Positions 7,723 to 15,616 of a stretch of DNA of 22,962 nt are shown in pieces. The stretch comes from Rhodobacteraceae bacterium UBA7436 (lineage in GTDB: Bacteria; Pseudomonadota; Alphaproteobacteria; Rhodobacterales; Rhodobacteraceae). Numbering within the stretch: position 1 is the stretch's first letter; every line of letters begins with the position of its first letter. The translations under genes were made by a program, and so were the position numbers. The stretch spans positions 1-22,962 of the forward strand of contig DLQI01000025.1 in the NCBI GenBank assembly GCA_002478745.1. The letters are read 5' to 3'. Under the pieces are notes generated by a model. It ran no database searches. It worked only from the letters and a program-made list of their open reading frames with translations, and was not told the DNA's origin.

Positions 7723-9381
7723 TTAAACACGCTCCATATTGTATTTGCCGCGCACACCCGTGCCGTAGCGCTGCAATGCACCTTCTTCGCCAACCGCGTT
7801 CGGGCGCTGAAAGATCCAGTTTTGCCATGCAGTCAGACGCCCAAAGATGCGTGTTTCCATTGTCTCAGGCCCCGCAAAACGCAGGTTGGCTTCCATGCCC
7901 GTCATCGCATCGGGGCTAAAGCTGGCGCGCTCTTCCATGAATAGGCGCACTTCGTCTTCCCAATCGATGTCATCATAAGCGTAAGTGACAAGGCCCAGCT
8001 CTTCAGCATCTTCGGCCTCAAGGGTCTCACCAATCCGCGTTTGCGCAGTGTCGACATCCTCAGGCGTGCCAAGGAAACGGGTTTGCAAACGGGTCAGATC
8101 ATTGCCCATTGGATAGGTGCCAAAGTTACCCACACTTAACGTCAAACTTGCCATCGGGCGATTGTCGCCATCAAATTCCTCGAGCATCATATAACTGCGA
8201 TCGACAGACCACAGCAGTTCAGCCAATGGACCGGCAAAACAGCTGCCATGCTCAACGGTGGCGACCAAGCTGCGCGACGTCATGTCGACGCGTTTCAAAA
8301 CGCGCTTCCAATATTTCAGCACCTCATTGGACAACCAATGATCTGGATTGTTCAACATCAAGGCCTCATGCGCGATCACCAATTCAGGGTCTCCTTGGGT
8401 TTGAAACTCCATCAAACCCAATTCCATCTCGTTCAAACGAAGGTGCAAGATCGCGTCATCCAATTCACGCGCACAGCGCAGCATCCATGACTGATCGCCC
8501 ATCGCCTCAAATGCAGCCATATCGGCAGGGGCCGCATCTGTTGGCCCTTTGATCAAGATTGTGGAACGGCGGCCCGCGCGATCCAGCGTCACTTCGACCG
8601 TGGAATAGATCACGGCGTCTTCTGAAATTTCCCGGGTCAATGGCGTTAGGTTGATCCCTTTGGCCACATCAGCTTTAGCTGAATTTGCTGCCATCTCTTG
8701 TGCACGTGCAACAACCGCTTCGTCGAATTTGGAATTTGGAATAACCTCGTCCACCAAACGCCAGGTGAGCGCGCGTTTGCCTTTAACGCCCTCCTCAACA
8801 GAGCAGAACACATCAGCCAAATCACGGCGCACTTTGCGTTTGTCCGTTACACGCGTCAGGCCACCTGTTCCTGGAAGAACCGCCAACAATGGCACCTCGG
8901 GCAAAGAAACCGATGACGCGCTGTCGTCTGTCAGCATAATGTGATTGCACGCCAACGCCAGTTCGTAACCGCCACCCGCACAGGCCCCTTTGACTGCACA
9001 GATATAGTTCTGCGCACTGTCGGCCAATGCCGCCTCATAGGTGTTGCGTGTCTCGTTGGTGAATTTACAAAAATTCACTTTGTGGCTGTGTGCCGCGCCG
9101 CCCAGCATCCGAATATTCGCGCCAGCGCAGAACACCTTGTCCTTGGCTGATTGCATCACTACCACTTTTACTTTCGGGTGTTCAAAGCGCATCCGCTGCA
9201 CCACGTCCGCCAATTCGATGTCGACGCCAAGGTCATATGAATTCAGTTTCAGCTGATAGCCATCGAACAGACCACCATCTTCATCAACGTCCATAAACAG
9301 ATTTGCGACCGCGCCGTCATATTCGACCTTCCAGTGTTTGTATTGGGAGGGGTCAGTTTGAAAATTGATAATCTTAGTCAT
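7723..9381 (-). CDS. boxC: BoxC, 2,3-epoxybenzoyl-CoA dihydrolase (benzoyl-CoA-dihydrodiol lyase)
   Basis: BoxC opens the ring of 2,3-epoxybenzoyl-CoA with water, giving 3,4-dehydroadipyl-CoA semialdehyde and formate. The 552-residue product has the length of the family, about twice an ordinary crotonase. The N-terminal crotonase core shows FCAGANIRML (84-93) and the oxyanion-hole segment GACAGGGYELALACNH (132-147), then VSLPEVPLLAVLPGTGGLTRV. The open frame extends to 9492, but the ATG at 9381 is preceded by GAAGGAG six bases upstream and gives the usual MTKIINFQTDPSQYKHW start. It is the first gene of a minus-strand series with boxB, boxA and boxR, and its upstream region holds two candidate BoxR sites. 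Confidence 0.95.
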   Translation of the reverse strand: MTKIINFQTDPSQYKHWKVEYDGAVANLFMDVDEDGGLFDGYQLKLNSYDLGVDIELADVVQRMRFEHPKVKVVVMQSAKDKVFCAGANIRMLGGAAHSHKVNFCKFTNETRNTYEAALADSAQNYICAVKGACAGGGYELALACNHIMLTDDSASSVSLPEVPLLAVLPGTGGLTRVTDKRKVRRDLADVFCSVEEGVKGKRALTWRLVDEVIPNSKFDEAVVARAQEMAANSAKADVAKGINLTPLTREISEDAVIYSTVEVTLDRAGRRSTILIKGPTDAAPADMAAFEAMGDQSWMLRCARELDDAILHLRLNEMELGLMEFQTQGDPELVIAHEALMLNNPDHWLSNEVLKYWKRVLKRVDMTSRSLVATVEHGSCFAGPLAELLWSVDRSYMMLEEFDGDNRPMASLTLSVGNFGTYPMGNDLTRLQTRFLGTPEDVDTAQTRIGETLEAEDAEELGLVTYAYDDIDWEDEVRLFMEERASFSPDAMTGMEANLRFAGPETMETRIFGRLTAWQNWIFQRPNAVGEEGALQRYGTGVRGKYNMERV

Positions 9382-9465
9382 GTCATTCTCCTTCAACGGC
9401 GCGCGGCGATGGCCCGTCAATTTGGAATGATAGTACGCAAAAGTATTCAGATCGGGAGAGTGATA

Positions 9466-9479
9466 TGCATAATGATGCG
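9466..9479. promoter_or_regulatory. Candidate BoxR operator 1 of the boxC promoter
   Basis: The plus-strand sequence TGCATAATGATGCG has the form TGCA-N6-TGCG. Its first half lies inside the palindrome TATGCATA (9464-9471). It is exactly 30 bases from a second site of the same form at 9496 and resembles the site before the ligase gene. TGCA repeats are the reported binding element of the related regulator BzdR. A weak minus-strand -10 hexamer, CATCAT (9477-9472), overlaps it. Assignment to BoxR is inference. Confidence 0.5.
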
Positions 9480-9495
9480 TAAATTGATACAAAAA

Positions 9496-9509
9496 TGCAA
9501 TTTAATGCC
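9496..9509. promoter_or_regulatory. Candidate BoxR operator 2 of the boxC promoter
   Basis: TGCAATTTAATGCC has the form TGCA-N6-TGCC, and its last base touches the stop codon of the DUF309 gene. A minus-strand TTGCAT (9500-9495) overlapping it could be a -35 element, 17 bases from the CATCAT at 9477-9472. If so, the two sites cover both promoter elements of boxC, as expected for a repressor. The promoter hexamers are weak, so the promoter placement is tentative. Confidence 0.5.
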
Positions 9510-9931
9510 TATTCGAGCTGAATACGCAGCTCATTGGTCCAGCGCGTTACGTCCTCAACAGGAATTCCCAGAATCGAACCGCTGTGAGATCGCAGCAATT
9601 CATCAACGATATCGCACAACCGAAAGGTTGCTTTGGGACGGTTCATTTTGACCTTAAGGCGTGCATTGGCCAATTGAATGATCGCTTGGGTCATGTCGCG
9701 CTCAGCTGATGGGTCAGGTAGCGACAACCACACCGCTTCCAGAACCTCATGGCATTCCCAGAAATAACCTGCCTGCAGATAGGCCAATCCAATCTGCCAT
9801 GCCTGTGTGTCTTGAACCGCGACATCAGGCATGACGCTGGATTTGATGCGATCAAACCAATCCTCGGGATGGCGCGCATTTTGTCCCGGCACATAGGCGT
9901 GGCTGGGGCGAAGGGCGTCAGGCAAACTCAA
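9509..9931 (-). CDS. DUF309 family protein, unknown function
   Basis: The product (140 residues) carries the DUF309 signature: YVPGQNARHPEDWFD near the N-terminus, FWECHEVLEAVWL at about 57-68, and a following helix with AIIQLANARLKVK. DUF309 proteins are small helical proteins without a settled role. No ATG is available near the expected start. The TTG at 9931 lies six bases after AGAGG and is preferred; a TTG at 9925 is the alternative. With this start the gene overlaps the end of the hydrolase gene by 14 bases, pointing to translational coupling. It belongs to the ligase-hydrolase-DUF309 set, so a link to benzoate metabolism is suggested by context only. Confidence 0.75.
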   Translation of the reverse strand: MSLPDALRPSHAYVPGQNARHPEDWFDRIKSSVMPDVAVQDTQAWQIGLAYLQAGYFWECHEVLEAVWLSLPDPSAERDMTQAIIQLANARLKVKMNRPKATFRLCDIVDELLRSHSGSILGIPVEDVTRWTNELRIQLE

Positions 9932-10748
9932 GCAAAACCTCTGCCTTTTCCAAACGGACCAGCGTTGCGCAGAATTCAGCGATCGCCGCTGTTGTTTGGT
10001 CCGGTTGCTCAAGATGGGGCGCGTGGCCACACCCCTCAAGGATCAGCGTCTCGAGAGGTGAATAAATGCGTTCATCAATCTCTGAAATTTGGGCGATAGT
10101 GCCATAAGGATCTTCAGACCCTTGAATGGCCAACACAGGAATGCGCCAATGATCGATGGTATCTGCGACCGTCCATTTGGCGAAATCAGGATGGGTCCAG
10201 CTGTCGTACCAACCGTGGAATGCGACGTCAGGATCGTCATGATATTTTGACAGTTTGGAATTTAGATCACCGTTTTGATACTGTGCCAAGGTCTCTTTGA
10301 TGGTCGCAATCCCTGACACTTCGGCGAAGAAATGTGGGGCCATCAGGACCAAACCACGCACGCGTTGATCCGAAACACTGCCCGCATAGATCGCCGCAAT
10401 CGTTGCGCCATCACTGTGCCCAAGCAGGATGGCCTGCGTGACGCTCAGTTCTGTCATCACGCCCCCAAGGACATCTGTTGCCTCATCCGTCATGTAATCC
10501 AGCGAACGGGGCAACTTAACCGTTGAAGACCGCCCATAGCCCGCACGTGAATATGCCACGACGCCAAGGCCTGTTTGTTCGGCAAGCTGCTGTGGGAAGT
10601 CCCGCCACAGTTCCGTGGAGCCCAATCCTTCGTGCAGTAAAACGAGTGTTGGCGCATCCTTGGGCGCGGGGCCAAAACAAGCGTATTCAAGCGTCGCATC
10701 CCCGACGTTCAGTGTTTGCGCTGGTGTGTTATTCCATGCTGCGATCAT
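9918..10748 (-). CDS. Alpha/beta-hydrolase fold protein of the box cluster
   Basis: The 276-residue protein has a full alpha/beta-hydrolase pattern: LLHEGLGS (oxyanion region, about 37-44), nucleophile elbow GHSDGA with S112, acid D213 in QGSEDPYG, and H242 in GCGHAPH. It resembles carboxylesterase, lactonase or thioesterase types, and the substrate cannot be read from sequence. Its ATG overlaps the TGA of the ligase gene as ATGA, so the two are translationally coupled. Possible roles are hydrolysis of a stalled CoA thioester or of an ester or lactone formed in the box pathway; both are inference. Confidence 0.85.
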   Translation of the reverse strand: MIAAWNNTPAQTLNVGDATLEYACFGPAPKDAPTLVLLHEGLGSTELWRDFPQQLAEQTGLGVVAYSRAGYGRSSTVKLPRSLDYMTDEATDVLGGVMTELSVTQAILLGHSDGATIAAIYAGSVSDQRVRGLVLMAPHFFAEVSGIATIKETLAQYQNGDLNSKLSKYHDDPDVAFHGWYDSWTHPDFAKWTVADTIDHWRIPVLAIQGSEDPYGTIAQISEIDERIYSPLETLILEGCGHAPHLEQPDQTTAAIAEFCATLVRLEKAEVLLEFA

Positions 10749-12274
10749 GCGTCTGGCCCTCTTAATTTGAAACGTTGAATTTTACCGGTTGCCGTCTTTG
10801 GCAACTCATCGACGCACTCGATCCAGCGAGGGTATTTCCATTTACCGATCTTATCTTTGACGTGTTCTTTTAACATCTCGGCCAACCCATCGTCATTCAC
10901 ACCCTCATTCAGGACAACAAAAGCCTTGGGCTTTTCCAACCCTTCGGAATCACGGGCCGCCACCACCGCGGCCTCTAGAATAGCGGGGTGTGCGATCAAG
11001 GCGGACTCAACCTCAAACGGAGAAACCCAAATGCCAGACACTTTGAACATATCGTCAGTGCGACCACAGTAGACATACCGTCCATCTGGGCGCTGTTCAT
11101 ATTTGTCACCCGTATGCGTCCATATGCCTGCAAATGTATCGCGTGTCTTTTTCCGTTGGTTCCAATACCCGCTAGCCGCAGAGGCGCCATTCACAACCAA
11201 TTCGCCCACTTCGCCGCGTGGCACATCATTGCCCGCATCATCCACAAGTCGCATTTCATAGCCCGGTACAGCCGTGCCGGAGGTGCCATAAACAACATCA
11301 TCGTCCGCGTTGCTTAAAAAGATGTGCAGCATCTCGGTTGAGCCCACACCGTCTAAAATATCCACGCCAATCATCTTGGCCCAGCGCTGCCCAACATCTT
11401 CGGGCAATGCCTCCCCCGCGGAAATGCAGCGGTGCAATGGGGCTTTGGCCGCGCCGTTGGCATCCATGTAAGCCAGCATCGCCGCATATAGCGTAGGCAC
11501 CCCGCAAAAGACGGTTGGGGATTGTGTGTTCAGGATATCCACCACAACATCGGGGGTTGGCCGCCCAGCGAACAGAACCGCCGTAGCACCGACCGACATT
11601 GGGAAACTCATCTCATTGCCCAAACCATAGGCGAAGAAAAACTTGGCTGCTGAATAGACGACATCGTCCTCTTTGATCTTCAAGACATGCGCACCGTAGG
11701 TATCTGCCGTTGCCTGCATACTGGAATGAATGTGGTGCACACCTTTGGGCAAGCCTGTTGAACCGGATGAGTACAGCCAAAACGCGGTTTCGTCGTCGCT
11801 GGCCTCAACCGCCGCACATGGTTTCGCACCTGTTATGAAGGCTTCAAGCGAAGTTGTTCCTGCGGGCGCACCACCGACCACTACGATCTGGCGCAAGTAG
11901 GGGTTGTCGACCAAGACAGGCTTCACCGTCGCGTATAATGCGTCCGAAATGAACAGGATCGATGCACGGCTGTCACGCAAAATCGCGTCATAAACAGGAG
12001 CGGCCAAAAGGGTGTTAAGCGGGACAGGAACAACGCCTGCTTTGATAGCGCCCCAAAAGATCTGAGGGAATTCGATACAGTCTAAAACCAACATCGCAGC
12101 GCGTTCTTCGCGCGCGATCCCCGCTTGACCAAATGCACCAGAAATCTTGTCAGAGGTGGCCGCCAACATGCCATAGCTTAGCGCGCGTCCATTTGGATAT
12201 TCGCGAAAGGCAACCTTGTCCCCGCGTCCTTCGTGTACGTGGCGATCTACAAAGTAGAGTGCTGCGTTGGCCAT
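10745..12274 (-). CDS. Benzoate-CoA ligase (AMP-forming)
   Basis: The enzyme would activate benzoate with ATP and CoA to benzoyl-CoA, the entry step of the box pathway. The 509-residue product is an ANL-superfamily ligase with the phosphate loop YSSGSTGLPKGV (168-179), the later motifs DGVGSTEM and YCGRTDDMFKVSGIWVSP, and the catalytic lysine in TATGKIQR near the C-terminus (about K498). The segment AAKFFFAYGLGNEMSFP is typical of benzoate-type CoA ligases. The frame extends to 12343, but the ATG at 12274 behind GGGAGGGG gives the usual MANAALYFVDRH start. It begins a coupled set with the hydrolase and DUF309. A 4-hydroxybenzoate or similar specificity cannot be excluded. Confidence 0.9.
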   Translation of the reverse strand: MANAALYFVDRHVHEGRGDKVAFREYPNGRALSYGMLAATSDKISGAFGQAGIAREERAAMLVLDCIEFPQIFWGAIKAGVVPVPLNTLLAAPVYDAILRDSRASILFISDALYATVKPVLVDNPYLRQIVVVGGAPAGTTSLEAFITGAKPCAAVEASDDETAFWLYSSGSTGLPKGVHHIHSSMQATADTYGAHVLKIKEDDVVYSAAKFFFAYGLGNEMSFPMSVGATAVLFAGRPTPDVVVDILNTQSPTVFCGVPTLYAAMLAYMDANGAAKAPLHRCISAGEALPEDVGQRWAKMIGVDILDGVGSTEMLHIFLSNADDDVVYGTSGTAVPGYEMRLVDDAGNDVPRGEVGELVVNGASAASGYWNQRKKTRDTFAGIWTHTGDKYEQRPDGRYVYCGRTDDMFKVSGIWVSPFEVESALIAHPAILEAAVVAARDSEGLEKPKAFVVLNEGVNDDGLAEMLKEHVKDKIGKWKYPRWIECVDELPKTATGKIQRFKLRGPDA

Positions 12275-12349
12275 TATCCCCTCCCAAGGCAATGTATTGA
12301 CTGTACCCTGCACCATGCGCGCAATAGCGCAACTTTGACCCATAGGTTG

Positions 12350-12363
12350 TGCAGTTTACTGCA
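12350..12363. promoter_or_regulatory. Candidate BoxR operator before the benzoate-CoA ligase gene
   Basis: TGCAGTTTACTGCA is an inverted repeat (TGCAGT and ACTGCA around two bases) and also TGCA-N6-TGCA. It lies 76-89 bases upstream of the ligase start, between that gene and the end of dctM. It shares the form TGCA-N6-TGCN with the two sites before boxC. A minus-strand TTGATG (12367-12362) overlaps one arm and could be a -35 element, but the matching -10 is weak. Confidence 0.55.
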
Positions 12364-12379
12364 TCAACTTGTCGCACCT

Positions 12380-13732
12380 TTAGGGGATCAGGAACAGTGT
12401 GATTGCAGGGAAAGCGACCAAAATCGCAACCCGTACAATGTCTGATCCAACAAAGAACATGACCGCCTTGTAGGTCTCTGTAATCTTGGTTTCGCGGTCC
12501 ATAGCATTGATGATGAACAGGTTCATTCCAACGGGCGGCGTGATCAATCCCACCTCGACCACAATCAGAACCAAGATACCAAACCAGATCGCAACGTGTT
12601 CTGGGCTAAGGCCGAAATCCATTGCAGAGATGACCGGAAAGAAGATCGGAACCGTCAGCAGGATCATGGACAAGCTGTCCATCACACATCCAAAGACCAA
12701 GTAGAATGTCAGGATGATGATCAATACAAACCAAGGGCTAAACCCTTGGGCCAACACGTAGTCGGCCATGATTTGCGGCACGCCGGACAGCGCAAGAAAG
12801 CCATTATAAAAACTAGCGCCCAACACGATGAAAAAGATCATCGCGGTGGTTTTACCCGTTTCTAACAACGCGACTTTGAAGGCAGGCCATTTCAGGTTTC
12901 CAGACAGCATGGCAACAATACCCGTGCCCGCCGCGCCAATTGCAGCCCCCTCAGTAGGTGTAAACCAACCTGCGTAAATACCACCGACAACCAAGCCAAA
13001 GATCATGAGAACCGGCCACGTGTTTCCTAGCGCCTTCCAGCGTTCTGCCATCGGCACAGCAGGACGTGTGCCCGCAGAATTCGGATAAAGCCGGACATAA
13101 AGTGAGATGGTGAGAACGTAACCGATAGCGGCAAGGATGCCCGGAATGAACGCCGCCAAAAACAGTTTGGCGATGTTTTGCTCAGTGATGATCGCATAAA
13201 GAACAAGGATCACTGAGGGCGGGATGAGAATGCCAAGCGTCCCACCAGCCGCCAATGTGGCCGTGGAAAACCCACCAGAATAGCCATAGCGGCGCAATTC
13301 TGGCAGCGCGACTTTGCCCATGGTGGCAGCCGTAGCCAAAGACGATCCACAGATCGCACCAAAGCCGGCACATGCACCCACAGCCGCCATCGCAACGCCG
13401 CCGCGGCGATGCCCAAGGAAGCTTTCAGCGGCTTTAAACAATGCCGTGGACATGCCCGACAAGGTTGCGAATTGCCCCATCAAAAGAAACAGCGGAATGA
13501 TGGTCAGCGAATAGCTGGAGAAGGTCGTATAGGTTTCAGACTTTAGCTTGGCCAACAACGGAACGGGATTGCCGTTCATCGCAAAGTACCATCCGCCAAA
13601 ACCACACAACAACATCGCCAATCCGATAGGTGCGCGCAGAAAGATAAAGAACAACAGAACCGCAAAAGACCAAAAGCCCAGTTCAAGTCGCGACATGTCT
13701 GCAAATGGCAGAAGATCAAGGAAGGCGGTCAT
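12380..13732 (-). CDS. dctM: TRAP transporter large membrane subunit (DctM type)
   Basis: DctM carries the transport path of TRAP systems, which import organic acids with sodium ions. The 450-residue product is highly hydrophobic with about a dozen membrane segments. It shows family sequences such as GACAGFGAICGSSLATAATM, GTLGILIPPSVILVLY, GWFTPTEGAAIGA and EVGLITPPVGMNLFIIN. The ATG at 13732 follows AAAGGG and lies 11 bases after the dctQ stop. The gene ends about 105 bases before the ligase gene on the same strand, with no terminator between. Import of benzoate or a related aromatic acid is suggested by context only. Confidence 0.93.
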   Translation of the reverse strand: MTAFLDLLPFADMSRLELGFWSFAVLLFFIFLRAPIGLAMLLCGFGGWYFAMNGNPVPLLAKLKSETYTTFSSYSLTIIPLFLLMGQFATLSGMSTALFKAAESFLGHRRGGVAMAAVGACAGFGAICGSSLATAATMGKVALPELRRYGYSGGFSTATLAAGGTLGILIPPSVILVLYAIITEQNIAKLFLAAFIPGILAAIGYVLTISLYVRLYPNSAGTRPAVPMAERWKALGNTWPVLMIFGLVVGGIYAGWFTPTEGAAIGAAGTGIVAMLSGNLKWPAFKVALLETGKTTAMIFFIVLGASFYNGFLALSGVPQIMADYVLAQGFSPWFVLIIILTFYLVFGCVMDSLSMILLTVPIFFPVISAMDFGLSPEHVAIWFGILVLIVVEVGLITPPVGMNLFIINAMDRETKITETYKAVMFFVGSDIVRVAILVAFPAITLFLIP

Positions 13733-13743
13733 ACTGTGACCCT

Positions 13744-14313
13744 TTATTTTTCAGGAAGGATTGCGCGGCCTGTTGCCGCCTCGCCCACACGCATGATTGC
13801 GCAATAGGCTGCGATAATACAGGCAACGGAAGCAGCAGTGAAACTGGCCGCATAGGACCACCACAGTGGCATCTGTAGAAACAGTGTTGTTTCCCCGTTT
13901 CCAATGTAGCGCTGCATGCCCTCATACAATCGCCATGTGATGAAGATGATTGTTACGCTCAAAGCAACCTCCCAAAAGGCACGCAAAATGCGCAGCGCCT
14001 TTGGCGGCATGCCGGATGTGAACACATCAACAGTCGCGTGTTCGTTATAAAGCTGACAGATCGGAAAGAACGAGAAAATGGCGAAGGCCACCCCTGCCTC
14101 AAGCAGTTCATAGTTGCCGTTGATTTCACCAACACCCAAATCGATGATCCACTGCGAGAGGGACCCAAAACTCGACACCGCAAAGTCTGAATGAAACATT
14201 TTGCTGAGCGTGCGACCGATGATGGACAACGTGGTCATTGCGACCAAAACCATCAGGACGAACCCACCAAGAATGGCTGTCACACGGGCCAGCCATATAA
14301 TGAAACGGTGCAT
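13744..14313 (-). CDS. dctQ: TRAP transporter small membrane subunit (DctQ type)
   Basis: The 189-residue protein has four predicted membrane helices, the DctQ pattern; the first is near residues 5-30 and the last near 150-175. The loop after helix two with LYNEHATVDVF and the segment GEINGNYELLEAGVAFAIFSFFP fit the family. The longest frame starts with TTG at 14343. The ATG at 14313 is preceded by AGG with proper spacing and is chosen. It lies between dctP and dctM, after the hairpin that follows dctP. Confidence 0.9.
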   Translation of the reverse strand: MHRFIIWLARVTAILGGFVLMVLVAMTTLSIIGRTLSKMFHSDFAVSSFGSLSQWIIDLGVGEINGNYELLEAGVAFAIFSFFPICQLYNEHATVDVFTSGMPPKALRILRAFWEVALSVTIIFITWRLYEGMQRYIGNGETTLFLQMPLWWSYAASFTAASVACIIAAYCAIMRVGEAATGRAILPEK

Positions 14314-14341
14314 ACCATTCCTGCCTTTTAATATTAGTACC

Positions 14342-14374
14342 AAAAACTGCGGCGCATCAAATGTGCGCCGCAGT
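14342..14374 (-). terminator. Intercistronic terminator or attenuator between dctP and dctQ
   Basis: ACTGCGGCGCA (14346-14356) and TGCGCCGCAGT (14364-14374) form a perfect 11-pair stem with a seven-base loop. Read on the minus strand it is followed by five T. It sits just after the dctP stop and 29 bases before the dctQ start. The likely effect is partial termination, giving more binding protein than membrane subunits. Confidence 0.85.
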
Positions 14375-14390
14375 CAAATTCAAAACCCGA

Positions 14391-15434
14391 TTAGTTCGAG
14401 TGTTTTGCGATCAAAGCACGTGCCTCGTCGATCAAAGCCTGACCATCGATACCCTTGCTTTCCATGTCAGCAACCCAACCCGCATAGATTGGTTCTGCTG
14501 CTGCTTTCCAAGCGTCAATATCGGCACCGGAAACAGTGACAATGTTGTTGCCACGATCCACCGCCAATTGACGGGCCGGGCCATCAGCTGCTTCTTGGGT
14601 TGCACCCGCGAATACAGAGAATTCCATACCTGAATTGTCATCAATTATCTTTTGCAAATCTGCAGGCAAGCTTTCAAAGCGTGGCTTGTTCATCGCCAGA
14701 ACGAATGTCAGCGTATAAAGGGACACGCCATCAAATTCTGTGTGGTTTGAAACCAGTTCAGGAACCTTCAGCGCAGCTGTAACTTCCCACGGAATTGTAG
14801 TTCCGTCGATTACACCTTTTGAAAGGGCTTCAGGAACTGCAGGAACTGGCATGCCAACTGGCGTTGCACTTAGCTCTTCAAGGAAGCTGTTGACCAAACG
14901 GGAACCGCCACGAATTTTCAGGCCTTCCATGTCGCTAGGTGATTTAACTTCTTTGTTCGTGTGCAACATGCCCGGTCCGTGAACCCATGTGCCCAGAATT
15001 TTGAGATCTTTAAATTCACCGTCTTTCATGTGTGTTTCAAACATATCCCAAAGCGCGTGGCTTGCAGGGCCTGCACCGGATTCTGTCATCATAAATGGCA
15101 GCTCAAAAACTTCAGTCGTTGGGTAACGGCCGGGTGTGTAACCCACAACGGTCCAGACAATGTCTGCCACGCCATCAATCGCTTGGTCCATCAACTCTGG
15201 AGGACGGCCGCCCAATTGCATACCAGGGTAGCGATCAATTTTGATGCGACCACCAGAGTCAGCTTCGACTTTATCGGCCCAAACATCCAAAATTTGTACA
15301 GGAACGTTGGCTTGTGCTGGCAGGAATTGGTGAAGTGACAGCGTCACCTCTTGCGCACTTGCAGGTGCACCGATGCCCATTGCCATCGCAGCAGCACCAG
15401 CCATGCCTAGAAATGATTTACGTGTCAGTGTCAT
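14391..15434 (-). CDS. dctP: TRAP transporter solute-binding protein (DctP type), next to the box cluster
   Basis: The 347-residue product is a periplasmic binding protein with a Sec-type signal peptide (basic start MTLTRKSF, hydrophobic core, APASA before QEV). DctP features are the segment GLKIRGGSRLVNSFLEELSATPVGMPVPAVPEALSKG, whose arginines lie where the family usually binds a carboxylate, and DGTTIPWEV. It starts at ATG 15434 behind AAGGGAGAA. It is the first gene of dctP-dctQ-dctM, and the strong hairpin downstream separates it from the other two. The carboxylate ligand is unknown; benzoate or another aromatic acid is a guess from the neighbouring genes. Confidence 0.92.
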   Translation of the reverse strand: MTLTRKSFLGMAGAAAMAMGIGAPASAQEVTLSLHQFLPAQANVPVQILDVWADKVEADSGGRIKIDRYPGMQLGGRPPELMDQAIDGVADIVWTVVGYTPGRYPTTEVFELPFMMTESGAGPASHALWDMFETHMKDGEFKDLKILGTWVHGPGMLHTNKEVKSPSDMEGLKIRGGSRLVNSFLEELSATPVGMPVPAVPEALSKGVIDGTTIPWEVTAALKVPELVSNHTEFDGVSLYTLTFVLAMNKPRFESLPADLQKIIDDNSGMEFSVFAGATQEAADGPARQLAVDRGNNIVTVSGADIDAWKAAAEPIYAGWVADMESKGIDGQALIDEARALIAKHSN

Positions 15435-15616
15435 AATTTATTCTCCCTTATTCGCCGCACTAATTTAGCTGCGCGACTCAATGATAGTGAAATTGTTAGG
15501 TCAGATCGTGGGCACTGTCACCTCTTTGTATTTTATCACGATAACTACTCTTTTCGCGGAATACGTTTGACAGTTACAATCAGCGCTTGTTTGGCTGCAC
15601 CTAACGGAGCAGCAAA
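15435..15616. promoter_or_regulatory. Divergent intergenic region between dctP and the FAD dehydrogenase gene
   Basis: These 182 AT-rich bases must hold promoters for both divergent genes. A plus-strand TTGACA at 15567-15572 is a perfect -35 hexamer, but no good -10 follows at 16-18 bases. No TGCA-N6-TGCN site of the box type is present, which argues against direct BoxR control of dctP from here. No regulator gene lies close by. Confidence 0.45.

Noticed and set aside
9382..9492. N-terminal extension of BoxC by 37 residues
   Set aside because: The extension runs through the promoter region with the candidate operators; the ATG at 9381 has a near-ideal ribosome-binding site and the standard family start.
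12275..12343. N-terminal extension of the benzoate-CoA ligase by 23 residues
   Set aside because: ATG 12274 follows GGGAGGGG and gives the usual start; the extension has no family similarity.
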